The notes under the pieces are model-generated. The model was not told the DNA's origin. It made no database searches and saw nothing but the letters and a program-made list of their open reading frames with translations. From CAYNNQ01 sp051748085 (GTDB taxonomy: Bacteria > Desulfobacterota > Desulfovibrionia > Desulfovibrionales > Desulfonatronovibrionaceae), in assembly GCA_051748085.1 (NCBI GenBank), contig JBNJHA010000046.1:1-19257 (forward strand): DNA of 19,257 nucleotides, read 5' to 3'. Made by a program: the position numbers and the translations under genes. Below, piece after piece: positions 1-7,655 of this stretch (within the stretch, counting starts at the first letter, position 1; each line of letters starts with the position of its first letter).

Positions 1-1
1 G

Positions 2-2842
2 TCCGGAAACTGGCAGCTTCTGTTCGGCGGGACCTCCCGGGAGCATACTTTTGAATTTCCGGTTCCCGGTGAAAATTGCCCTTATTATCATCTTGAAACT
101 TTCTACGGGAAATTTCGTCTTTGTGCCTGGAGCAGGTATGTGTGCAAGAACGGAAAACTTGGCAAGCGGACCTCGAAATTGAGTTATTCCGACCTAGACA
201 AAGAAATGCTGCCCGAGGAGGATTTCAAGATTCTGTCTCTGTGCGTTCCCAATGTATATTCGGACACGGATTTAAGGCATCGGGGCCTGGATATGGATTC
301 GGCCTACCTAGCTTATCTTTTACCGCTGCTGGCCAAAACCGAACGTTGCTCTTTTACTTTTAAAGGGGAAAAAATCACGGACTCGATAAAGACCGGTGAG
401 CCCTTTGACGCGGAGATAATGTATGAAGCGCGGGATAATAAGAAAGGCAAATCCAGGGATATATTGCTCGCTCCCCGTATAGTTCTGGGAGAAAAGCGAT
501 TGGAATTAAAGGACATAGATGCCTTTATCAACGCCGATCCCATTTTTTTCATTCATGGTTCCCACCTGCATGCTTTGCCCGATGTGCCCTGGGAGGCATT
601 GGAAGGCGCAACGGAACCTGTTCCGGTTGCGGCCAGGGATATTCCGGATATGTTGCGTTATCTGGCTGAATCCTCGCAATTGGACAAGGTCAATCTTCCG
701 GAGAGGCTGGCGCCAAAAAATGCTGCCGACGTTTCTCCCGAGCCTAGGGCGGTCTTGGAGGTGGATGGCGATACTTTGCGGGCGCAGCTTTATTTCGAGT
801 ACGACGGGCTGAGCGTTTCCCCGGAAACCTCGCAGCCGCAATTGTTCGACGGCGTCGGCTGGAGGCTTTTGAGCAGGCGGTTTGAAGAGGAAGAGTCTTT
901 TGTCCTCGATATTCAGAACAAGGGATTCGAGTCCGAAGGCGGTTCCTTTTTTCGGCTTCCCCCGGAGCGGAATGCGGCCGAGATTCTGCGCGAACTTCAT
1001 TCCCTGGGATGGCGAATAGAGGGCAGGAAGGGCAAACCTTTGCGCGGCGGATTCGTAAGCGACATCCGGGTCAAGTCCGGAGAGGACTGGTTCGATCTGG
1101 AAGGGGACGTGGATTTCGGGGACGACGTTTTTATCCCCCTGCCGGAGGCTCTGGAGGCGTATCGCCGCGGCGAGCGCATGGTTGTCCTGGATGACGGCAG
1201 TCTCGGGATTCTTCCCGAGAAGTGGCTGGCCGAGAACGGGTTGGCCCTGAATCTGGGCAAAAAAACGGCCGGGAACAAGGAAAAAATAAACAATGACGGC
1301 TCTAAATTGCGTTTTTCCCGGGCCCAGGGTGCTCTTTTGGCCGGTCTTGGCGACGGCGAAACCGAAATCGAGGCTGACGGCGATTTTGTGCGTCTGGCTG
1401 AAAAGATCCAGTCATTTGATGGTATTCAGGGTAAATCCGAGCCAATGGGGCTGAACGCGGAATTGCGCGACTATCAAAAGGAAGGGCTCGGCTGGATCGG
1501 GTTTTTGCGACGGTTCGGCCTGGGCGGCATCCTGGCCGACGATATGGGGCTGGGCAAAACAATACAGGTGCTTGCTCAATTTCAGAGTGAAAAAGAGGCT
1601 GGCGGGCTAAAGCAAAGCCTTATTGTCGCCCCGACTTCCCTGGCCCTGAACTGGATACAGGAAGGGAAGCGCTTTACCCCCGGGATTTCATTTCATCTGC
1701 ATGCCGGTCCGGGAAGACTGGACGAGGTCGAAAAATGGGCGGATGCGGATATCATCGTTACCACCTATACATTGCTGCGCATGGATATCGAGCTTTTTGC
1801 CGCAAAAGGATTCGATTATATAATTCTGGATGAAAGCCAGGCGATAAAGAATTCGCAGACCCAGATCGCCCAGTGCTGCAGAAAACTGCACGGAACAAGC
1901 AAGCTTTGCCTGACCGGAACTCCACTGGAAAATCACGCCGGTGAGTTGTGGTCGCAGATGGAATTTTTAAATCCCGGACTCTTGGGTAGCCAAAAAGGGT
2001 TTGAAGGGCTTTTCGACGCCCAGAGCGAGGTGGACGAAGCGGCCCTGGCCAAGTTCCACAAATTCATGCGCCCGTTCCTTTTGCGCCGGAGCAAGGAGGA
2101 AGTGATTCAGGATTTGCCGCCCAAGATGGAAAAGGTCATAAACTGCGAGATGTATTCGACGCAGGAAAAAATGTATAATCAGGTCCGTGATCATTTCCGA
2201 AGCACTCTTTTGTCACAGGTGGAGGAAAATGGGCTTGGCAGAAGTAAAATGCAGATACTGGAAGGTCTGCTGCGGCTGCGGCAGATCGCCTGCCATCCGT
2301 CTCTGGCCGGGGACTCAAACGGGGCCGATTCCGGCAAGCTTCAGGAACTCAAATCCCGGGTTCTGGAAGTGGCCTGGTCCGGGCACAAGGCATTGGTCTT
2401 CTCCCAGTTTACCCGGTTTTTGTCCCTGATTAAAAAAGAGTTGGAGGCCGAGGGTGTGCGATTTTGCTATCTGGACGGGAGAACCCCGGCGAAAAGAAGA
2501 CAGGAACGGGTTAAGGAATTCCAAAGCCCGGATGGGCCGCCTGTCTTTTTAATCAGCATCAAGGCCGGGGGCACGGGGCTGAATTTGACCGCGGCCGACT
2601 ATGTTTTCATTGCCGATCCGTGGTGGAACCCGGCTGTGGAGATGCAGGCCGTGGACCGCACCCACCGCATCGGACAGGACAAAAAGGTGTTTACCTACCG
2701 CCTGGTTACCAGCGGCACAGTGGAGGAAAAAATCCGTTCCCTTCAGGAAAAGAAACAGGAACTGGTCTCTTCGGTCCTGTCCGGGGCGAGCTCGGTGGTG
2801 CGCAACCTGAGCCGGGATGATCTTAAAGTTTTGTTTTCGTAG
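2..2842 (+). CDS. SNF2-family DNA helicase/translocase, 5'-truncated by window edge
   Basis: This is a Swi2/Snf2 superfamily 2 ATPase, which moves along duplex DNA and remodels protein-DNA complexes. The frame is open without a stop from position 2, and the GTG at 140 has no convincing ribosome site, so the true start is upstream and the N-terminus is missing. Visible motifs in order: Walker A DDMGLGKT (nt 1538-1561), DESQ box (about 1828-1840), LTGTPLEN (about 1909-1935), motif V GGTGLNLTAADYVF (about 2568-2610), and DRTHRIGQ (about 2655-2680). The helicase core fills the C-terminal half and is complete. The N-terminal roughly 450 residues resemble the poorly characterised leader of bacterial SNF2 proteins, which often begins with a SWIM zinc domain; no such domain is visible here. 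No partner gene that would tie it to a defence or repair system lies in the window. The family call is firm; the role is unknown. Confidence 0.95.
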   Translation, partial: SGNWQLLFGGTSREHTFEFPVPGENCPYYHLETFYGKFRLCAWSRYVCKNGKLGKRTSKLSYSDLDKEMLPEEDFKILSLCVPNVYSDTDLRHRGLDMDSAYLAYLLPLLAKTERCSFTFKGEKITDSIKTGEPFDAEIMYEARDNKKGKSRDILLAPRIVLGEKRLELKDIDAFINADPIFFIHGSHLHALPDVPWEALEGATEPVPVAARDIPDMLRYLAESSQLDKVNLPERLAPKNAADVSPEPRAVLEVDGDTLRAQLYFEYDGLSVSPETSQPQLFDGVGWRLLSRRFEEEESFVLDIQNKGFESEGGSFFRLPPERNAAEILRELHSLGWRIEGRKGKPLRGGFVSDIRVKSGEDWFDLEGDVDFGDDVFIPLPEALEAYRRGERMVVLDDGSLGILPEKWLAENGLALNLGKKTAGNKEKINNDGSKLRFSRAQGALLAGLGDGETEIEADGDFVRLAEKIQSFDGIQGKSEPMGLNAELRDYQKEGLGWIGFLRRFGLGGILADDMGLGKTIQVLAQFQSEKEAGGLKQSLIVAPTSLALNWIQEGKRFTPGISFHLHAGPGRLDEVEKWADADIIVTTYTLLRMDIELFAAKGFDYIILDESQAIKNSQTQIAQCCRKLHGTSKLCLTGTPLENHAGELWSQMEFLNPGLLGSQKGFEGLFDAQSEVDEAALAKFHKFMRPFLLRRSKEEVIQDLPPKMEKVINCEMYSTQEKMYNQVRDHFRSTLLSQVEENGLGRSKMQILEGLLRLRQIACHPSLAGDSNGADSGKLQELKSRVLEVAWSGHKALVFSQFTRFLSLIKKELEAEGVRFCYLDGRTPAKRRQERVKEFQSPDGPPVFLISIKAGGTGLNLTAADYVFIADPWWNPAVEMQAVDRTHRIGQDKKVFTYRLVTSGTVEEKIRSLQEKKQELVSSVLSGASSVVRNLSRDDLKVLFS

Positions 2843-2953
2843 GCGGAGTTAAATTCCTTAGCTCTTGATTTTACGTTCCCAAGCATATGGAGTAGCTTTA
2901 GGTATAAAACCTCGCTAGCCTTGCTTGGCACCTCCAACGAGGTTTGGACTTTT

Positions 2954-2980
2954 CCCTCCCCGGGATATGAGGGTATTTTT
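2954..2980 (+). terminator. Candidate rho-independent terminator of the SNF2 gene
   Basis: A CCCTC stem arm (2954-2958) pairs with GAGGG (2969-2973) across a 10-nt loop and is followed by TATTTTT. The stem is only 5 bp, so termination would be modest. It sits about 110 nt after the helicase stop codon. Confidence 0.4.
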
Positions 2981-3073
2981 CTTGTACCAAATTTTAGCCA
3001 TACAAACGCGGAAGTTGTCCCTTTGAGGGCGTGCCCTGCCAGTGGATTTTGAGCTTGGAATAGTTTTGAAATA

Positions 3074-3109
3074 AATTAAAAATATCGTGCCGGCCAGTAA
3101 TTTTTAATT
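3074..3109. terminator. Candidate bidirectional terminator between convergent genes
   Basis: A perfect 10-bp inverted repeat, AATTAAAAAT (3074-3083) and ATTTTTAATT (3100-3109), encloses a 16-nt loop centred on the self-complementary CCGG. The A/T arms give a T-run on either strand. It lies directly after the stop codon of the minus-strand glycosyltransferase and could serve both converging transcripts. The AT-only stem makes it weaker than a GC-based terminator. Confidence 0.5.
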
Positions 3110-3110
3110 G

Positions 3111-3938
3111 TTATTTTTGATTTGATGCGGTTTGGGCGACAAAAATATTGAGTATTAAAGAAGTGTAATTTTTTATTTTTTGGTTAATTCTTCTTGCTAA
3201 CATGTATACTTTAATTAAAAAGTGTCGTTCTTTTATAAGAGAGTAATAAAATTTATAAGTTTTGAATGCTTTTTCGGATCTGCCAGCGTTTTTAAAATGT
3301 AAAATTTTGCCAGTGCTTAAGGAACAATCGTTATATATTTGGGGGTCCAGAATATATATTTGTAATTCCCCTGTTTTGGATTTATGGGTATTAGATGATT
3401 GCACTAGATTTATTTCGGACAGTAGTATATTGCTCAATTCAATTTGATCAGTTGTATCGTCATTAGAACATCCCGAGTACCATGTATGAATAAATTTATT
3501 TACTTGGTTTGTATTACGAAAATAAATTAATCCAGTATTAATTAACCCGTTAGGATAATGTCTTTCTGTTTGTTCTTTAGGGTGACGGTGGGCAACCGCA
3601 ATGTCTGAGTCCATAAAATATTTAAGTGAAATATGTTGAGTGAACAGTATATCTGCATCTACGTACAAACAATCATGTTTTTTATAGGCTTTTAGACAAT
3701 CAAGTATACATAAAGGTTTGTGAGTAGCTTTAATGTTACCTCGAGAGTCATAACGAGCATATTCCTGGCCTATTGGTACTTTTCGAATTTCACTTTTAAG
3801 ACTGACAATTTCTTTCTGTGTTAGTCCTAAATCATAAACTACAGGATATTGATTAAAATTTTTTAAAATATTGTCTTCAAAATTTTTTAAAAATTTGTAG
3901 TAGTTACTGTCAGCGGCAGTAATTATTTTAAAGCTCAT
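3111..3938 (-). CDS. GT-A fold glycosyltransferase-like protein with DxD motif
   Basis: This 275-residue protein resembles nucleotide-diphospho-sugar transferases of the GT8/nucleotid_trans-like type. Residues 91-97 read LYVDADI: a hydrophobic strand ending in the DAD metal/nucleotide-binding motif (D94, D96). A following GLINTGLIYFRNT segment is typical of these enzymes, where the conserved N sits near the acceptor site. No signal peptide or membrane segment is seen, so it is probably cytoplasmic, adding a sugar to a lipid-linked or core glycan. The gene is strongly AT-rich, unlike the helicase gene to its left. It is the last gene of the minus-strand envelope block, 83 nt after its upstream neighbour. 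The donor and acceptor sugars cannot be told from sequence. Confidence 0.8.
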   Translation of the reverse strand: MSFKIITAADSNYYKFLKNFEDNILKNFNQYPVVYDLGLTQKEIVSLKSEIRKVPIGQEYARYDSRGNIKATHKPLCILDCLKAYKKHDCLYVDADILFTQHISLKYFMDSDIAVAHRHPKEQTERHYPNGLINTGLIYFRNTNQVNKFIHTWYSGCSNDDTTDQIELSNILLSEINLVQSSNTHKSKTGELQIYILDPQIYNDCSLSTGKILHFKNAGRSEKAFKTYKFYYSLIKERHFLIKVYMLARRINQKIKNYTSLILNIFVAQTASNQK

Positions 3939-4021
3939 TATTTCTCCAAAATGGTTGATTATTATTTGTGGAATAAATGATTGATTTAGTATTTGAGAAT
4001 AACCAAAGCTTATGATAAATA

Positions 4022-5155
4022 TTAGCTGTCAATAATTATTTGTTTACTTTTTAAATTATTAGAATATAAATTTATTGTTTTAGTTGCCATTTGATAAAGG
4101 CTGAATTCTTTTTTAAAAAATTTTAAATTTACTTTTGGCATTGCCAACGCCTTTTTAATATTTTTAATCTGGGTGATTTCCTCCTCAATAAATATGATGC
4201 GCGAATAATATTTTTTAATCTCTTCAATAGTTTTCGAGTGACGAGCTAAAACGGGCAGTCCATGTGAACAAGCCTCCAGAACTACTCCGGGCATTCCCTC
4301 GGCCCACGGCTCGGAGGTAAAAAGAAGCAGGTCCAGGGCCGGATACCAGGTATCCATGTCCGTTTGCTCGCCGACAAAGAGAATATTGTCCACCAGGCCT
4401 TCTGCGGCCATTTCCCGCTCTTTTTCTTCTCGGCCGGGCCCATCTCCAACGATCAGGAAAAAAAGACTTTTATCCTCGGCTAGGGCCTTTTGGGCAAAAT
4501 CAAGAAAATAATCAAGGCCCTTGCCTCTGCTCAGCCGTCCAACGAAGCCTATTATTTTTTTATTCCGGGGAAGGCCATGGTGATTGCGGGCTTCGTTTTT
4601 TGAAGGCGGGTTAATTGGAAACCTAAAGCCGTTATGCAGTATTTGCAGCTTATTCCTTGATAAATTTGTATGTTTTCTAAAATAATCAAGAGAGTCTTGA
4701 GAGACAAACAGGACCTTGTCCGTGAACAATCTATGCACGCAGGATTCCAAGAGTATTTGCTTTTGGCGCTGAATTCGGGATTTAGCGTACCAATGCAGAT
4801 TTCTGCGGTGTACCTGGGCGATTTTGACCGGGACACCAGCCAAAGCGGCTGCGAGGATTCCGGGGATGTTCGCACCCAAAGAATGGGTATGCACGATTGT
4901 AGCTTTGTTTTTTTTGAATAATTTTGCCAGATTTATAATCGAAGGAAGGTGAGTTTTGCCTTTAATTGGTAAGTAGTGAACGGCAATGCCTTGTTCTTTC
5001 AATCTTTGAGCTAGAGCGCCTTTTTTGCGGTAAGTAACAACATGCACATCAAGTCTTTTTGTCAAAAGAGGCAGTAAAGTAGCGAGTCTCTTTTGAACTC
5101 CCCCTATGTCCAAATTATTTGTTAGGCGAAAGAGAACTGGCCTGGAAGGGGGCAT
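4022..5155 (-). CDS. Glycosyltransferase family 4 (GT-B), complete
   Basis: This 377-residue retaining GT-B glycosyltransferase has an N-terminal acceptor half with the glycine-rich DIGGVQKR loop (about residues 16-23) and HTHSLG (89-94). The C-terminal donor half has FVGRLSRGKGLDYF (204-217), LIVGDGPG (234-241) and the E-x7-E nucleotide-sugar motif EGMPGVVLE (E286 and E294). It most likely adds a sugar to the LPS core or O-chain from the cytoplasmic side. Its start codon is one base from the stop codon of the upstream ligase-like gene, so the two are probably translationally coupled. Base composition is mixed: the middle is closer to the GC-rich flanks, while both ends are AT-rich. The sugar specificity is unknown. 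Confidence 0.92.
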   Translation of the reverse strand: MPPSRPVLFRLTNNLDIGGVQKRLATLLPLLTKRLDVHVVTYRKKGALAQRLKEQGIAVHYLPIKGKTHLPSIINLAKLFKKNKATIVHTHSLGANIPGILAAALAGVPVKIAQVHRRNLHWYAKSRIQRQKQILLESCVHRLFTDKVLFVSQDSLDYFRKHTNLSRNKLQILHNGFRFPINPPSKNEARNHHGLPRNKKIIGFVGRLSRGKGLDYFLDFAQKALAEDKSLFFLIVGDGPGREEKEREMAAEGLVDNILFVGEQTDMDTWYPALDLLLFTSEPWAEGMPGVVLEACSHGLPVLARHSKTIEEIKKYYSRIIFIEEEITQIKNIKKALAMPKVNLKFFKKEFSLYQMATKTINLYSNNLKSKQIIIDS

Positions 5156-5156
5156 T

Positions 5157-6416
5157 TTATTTCTCGTGGTGTGAAATTTTTTTTCTAGATGTGCTGTGTG
5201 CAGCGATCATTCCGGAAAATGTGAACACAAGGGTGCTTGGAAGCGGACTATACATATCCATATTTACTTGAAAATGAGTCAGGGAACAACCAAGAACGAG
5301 AGCAGCTCCAATTCCTAGGGTAGAAGCATTTATGCCGGCTATAAAAAGGAGCAGGAAAAAGAGTGAAATAATCAATGTACCTACTAATCCAGTCTCGATC
5401 AGAAAATGAAGAAAAAAATTATGCGCGTTTTTATCCGTTGGCTTGGCCAAGGGGAATTTTTTCTGTAATTTTTTGGATTTTTTATATTTGGCGTATTGTT
5501 TTTCATAAGATTCGCGGAAATTGTCAAATCCGTTTCCAAAGACTGGATTTTCCAAGAAAGATTTATAAGACGCGAACCAGAGAAAGTATCTTAATCTCAA
5601 GGACCTATCATTTTCCGGATGCTTAAGCACCGTGGCAAATTCCTGCTTTAGTCTGGACGCCGTGTTTGTCTGGAGTAACCCAACAAAGGAAACAAAAATG
5701 ATTAAAGTAGTTATAAATAGTTTTTTTGGGTGCCCGCGCAATTGTAATAATAAAAAAATAAGGCTCATAACGACAATTCCGGCCACCACTCCCCTAGATG
5801 TTGTCTTGATAGACATTAATAAGCACGCAAAAAGCATGTAGAAAAAAAGGATGCTGGTCCAAATATTTTTTTTATTCACAAGCAGGACAAGTGAGCAGAT
5901 GGTTCCTGCCCCACAGGCGAGAGCAAAGTGTAAATAATTAAAGTCAAACAAATTTTCTAGGAAAATATGAGATTTCGGATCCAGATATAAGATGCCGAGA
6001 ACATTTAGAAATAATATGATAGAAAAAAAGGCAGTTAAGGCTGCTGGAAGAGGGATAAGAAGGATCCAATCCCGTTTGCCTAAAAAAGAGGCGGCTAAAA
6101 ATGCATAGATGAAGCTCAGCATCCAGTTTATTACCTCATCCAGATTTTTAAGGGATAAGCCATTTAATAAAAGAGTGATACATACGGATATGAGAAAAAA
6201 TAAAAGAAGCCACAAATATTTGTCTTTAGCTAGCCATTTTTTGGATTCCGGAAAAAAAGAAAATAATAGAACTACTTCAAAAAGCAGGATATATCTAAAA
6301 TACTCAATTCCATGATACCAAAAAGGTAAAATAACTAATAGAACGCAAAATGTAATAATATAAACATAGGTGTAGATATATTTTTTGTCTAAAATGAAGT
6401 GCCGCATTGATTTCAT
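5157..6416 (-). CDS. O-antigen ligase / polymerase family membrane protein (Wzy_C-like)
   Basis: This 419-residue protein has about ten to eleven hydrophobic segments along nearly its whole length and a larger loop in the C-terminal half. The loop region contains FLENPVFGNGFDNF followed by NAHNFFLHFLIETGLVG (about residues 331-347), the usual signature of the O-antigen ligase/polymerase (WaaL/Wzy) superfamily, in which the N-x-H segment leads into the next membrane helix. Such proteins transfer undecaprenyl-linked glycan to lipid A-core, or polymerise repeat units, in the periplasm. WaaL and Wzy cannot be separated by sequence alone; proximity to MsbA and core-type GT4 genes favours a ligase. 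The gene is AT-rich. It starts 21 nt after the end of the upstream GT4 gene. Confidence 0.85.
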   Translation of the reverse strand: MKSMRHFILDKKYIYTYVYIITFCVLLVILPFWYHGIEYFRYILLFEVVLLFSFFPESKKWLAKDKYLWLLLFFLISVCITLLLNGLSLKNLDEVINWMLSFIYAFLAASFLGKRDWILLIPLPAALTAFFSIILFLNVLGILYLDPKSHIFLENLFDFNYLHFALACGAGTICSLVLLVNKKNIWTSILFFYMLFACLLMSIKTTSRGVVAGIVVMSLIFLLLQLRGHPKKLFITTLIIFVSFVGLLQTNTASRLKQEFATVLKHPENDRSLRLRYFLWFASYKSFLENPVFGNGFDNFRESYEKQYAKYKKSKKLQKKFPLAKPTDKNAHNFFLHFLIETGLVGTLIISLFFLLLFIAGINASTLGIGAALVLGCSLTHFQVNMDMYSPLPSTLVFTFSGMIAAHSTSRKKISHHEK

Positions 6417-6437
6417 TAATGTATAAAGTTTTGAGGA

Positions 6438-7574
6438 TTATTTTTTTTCGTAGAAATTGAGTGCTGTTGAGTTTATAAATTCAGACAAATTCTTTCCATA
6501 ATTTTTAAGAGCGTATGTATTTTTTAAAGTTTCTATGTCCTTAGAGTCAGTATCTAAAGTAACAGCTTCCAATAATTTGTTTGTGAGAGAAGATGGACTG
6601 TAAGGTTTATAAAAAAAAGCATTTTTATCGTTTAAATAATCAGTGTATGTATTTATTTTTGGTACAATAGGGACTACGTCATTTGCAATGTAGTCTATAA
6701 CCTTTAAACCTTCCATCAATGCTAAGCCAAGTTTGTATTGTCCTAGAAAGAACCCTACTTCTCTGTAAGGTACGACCGGGTAAAATTGAAAATGGTGCGA
6801 TATACCCCTGTTTTTCGCTTTTGTCAGGAAGCGTTCTATGTTTTTTTCTCCGCCTCCTCCTAAAACATCAATTTTTATATCGTTGGGCCAGTTTTGTGCT
6901 GAATCTAATAATAGGTCTTCCATTTTTTGCGGTGCAAGAGTTCCGCAAAAGACGATATTTTTGTTTTTTAAAGTATTTTTTGTTGTTGGAGTAAGAGGAT
7001 ACCAAATACAGGTAGAGTTGGATATACTAAGATCACGTTCAACAGTTTGCTGACTAGTTTTTGAAGTGAAAGTTATACCGTTAATGTTTTTGTATATGAA
7101 CTTTAATTTTTTTAAAGGTGTGTTGTTTTTTTCGTTGTCTTTAAGAAGATGATTATATCTTTCAGTGGCCACATTTTCCTCTTTGAAGTATCCATCCTTT
7201 TTATGTGACTCTAAAATAATAGGGGAACGGTGTAATTTTTGTGTCTTTATCAGCCTGTAGGCTGTATTGTACGATCTAGTGTAGAAGACGCGAGGGGGTG
7301 CAATATTTTTTAGTATTTTTTTAAGGCTGCCAGGGAACCATAGTCCGCGTAGTCTTTTTTTAGGTATCGCTCTAAATTTAATATTATTAATATTTAGGCC
7401 GTAAATTTCTTCGGTCTTTCTGTGCAGCTTATTTGCAGGACATGAAAACTCATTTACTATGAATTCAATATTAAAATATGGAGATAAGGATTTTAGTGTC
7501 TTGCTTATTTGTATAGTGTGGGCCTTTGAACTTGGATAAACAGTGTTTTGCATGTATATCAGGGTGGTGTTCAT
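6438..7574 (-). CDS. Divergent glycosyltransferase family 4-like protein
   Basis: This 378-residue protein has a GT-B layout: an N-terminal half with the VFYTRSYNTA segment (about residues 96-105) and a C-terminal half with IVFCGTLAPQKMEDLL (about 207-222), a glycine-rich VLGGGGE stretch (237-243) and LMEGLKVIDYIANDVVPIVP. The last corresponds to the donor-site E-x7-E region, but only the first glutamate (E288) is present; the second position holds isoleucine with an Asp nearby (D294). Several active GT4 members tolerate such change, so activity is likely but unproven. Very AT-rich (one hand-counted line, 6961-7020, has 18 G+C of 60). It is preceded by an 81-nt gap after msbA, in which no terminator was seen. 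Substrates unknown. Confidence 0.8.
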   Translation of the reverse strand: MNTTLIYMQNTVYPSSKAHTIQISKTLKSLSPYFNIEFIVNEFSCPANKLHRKTEEIYGLNINNIKFRAIPKKRLRGLWFPGSLKKILKNIAPPRVFYTRSYNTAYRLIKTQKLHRSPIILESHKKDGYFKEENVATERYNHLLKDNEKNNTPLKKLKFIYKNINGITFTSKTSQQTVERDLSISNSTCIWYPLTPTTKNTLKNKNIVFCGTLAPQKMEDLLLDSAQNWPNDIKIDVLGGGGEKNIERFLTKAKNRGISHHFQFYPVVPYREVGFFLGQYKLGLALMEGLKVIDYIANDVVPIVPKINTYTDYLNDKNAFFYKPYSPSSLTNKLLEAVTLDTDSKDIETLKNTYALKNYGKNLSEFINSTALNFYEKK

Positions 7575-7655
7575 TTTAATATCTCAAGCTACATAATAAC
7601 ATGTTTTAAGGTAAAAATATGTAAATTATGTTTGTGCGATTTAGTTGATTTATTG

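Larger units (their letters stand above)
2843..3110. other. Convergent intergenic region rich in hairpins
   Basis: This region lies between the end of the SNF2 gene and the end of the leftmost glycosyltransferase gene. No plausible gene is present. It contains an 8-bp inverted repeat AAACCTCG/CGAGGTTT (2907-2914 and 2938-2945) enclosing a smaller GCC/GGC hairpin, a CCCTC/GAGGG hairpin, an AGGGCGTGCCCT palindrome (3026-3037), and an AT-rich hairpin next to the glycosyltransferase stop codon. A minus-strand open stretch here has no recognisable similarity. The structure density may mean a decayed mobile element or a dispersed repeat, but no transposase or terminal repeats can be seen. Confidence 0.5.

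Noticed and set aside
140..142. GTG at 140 as the start of the SNF2 protein
   Set aside because: The frame stays open to the window edge with protein-like sequence and no ribosome site precedes the GTG.
506..1000. Minus-strand open frame opposite the SNF2 gene
   Set aside because: It is a shadow of the helicase frame; composition and translation resemble no known protein.
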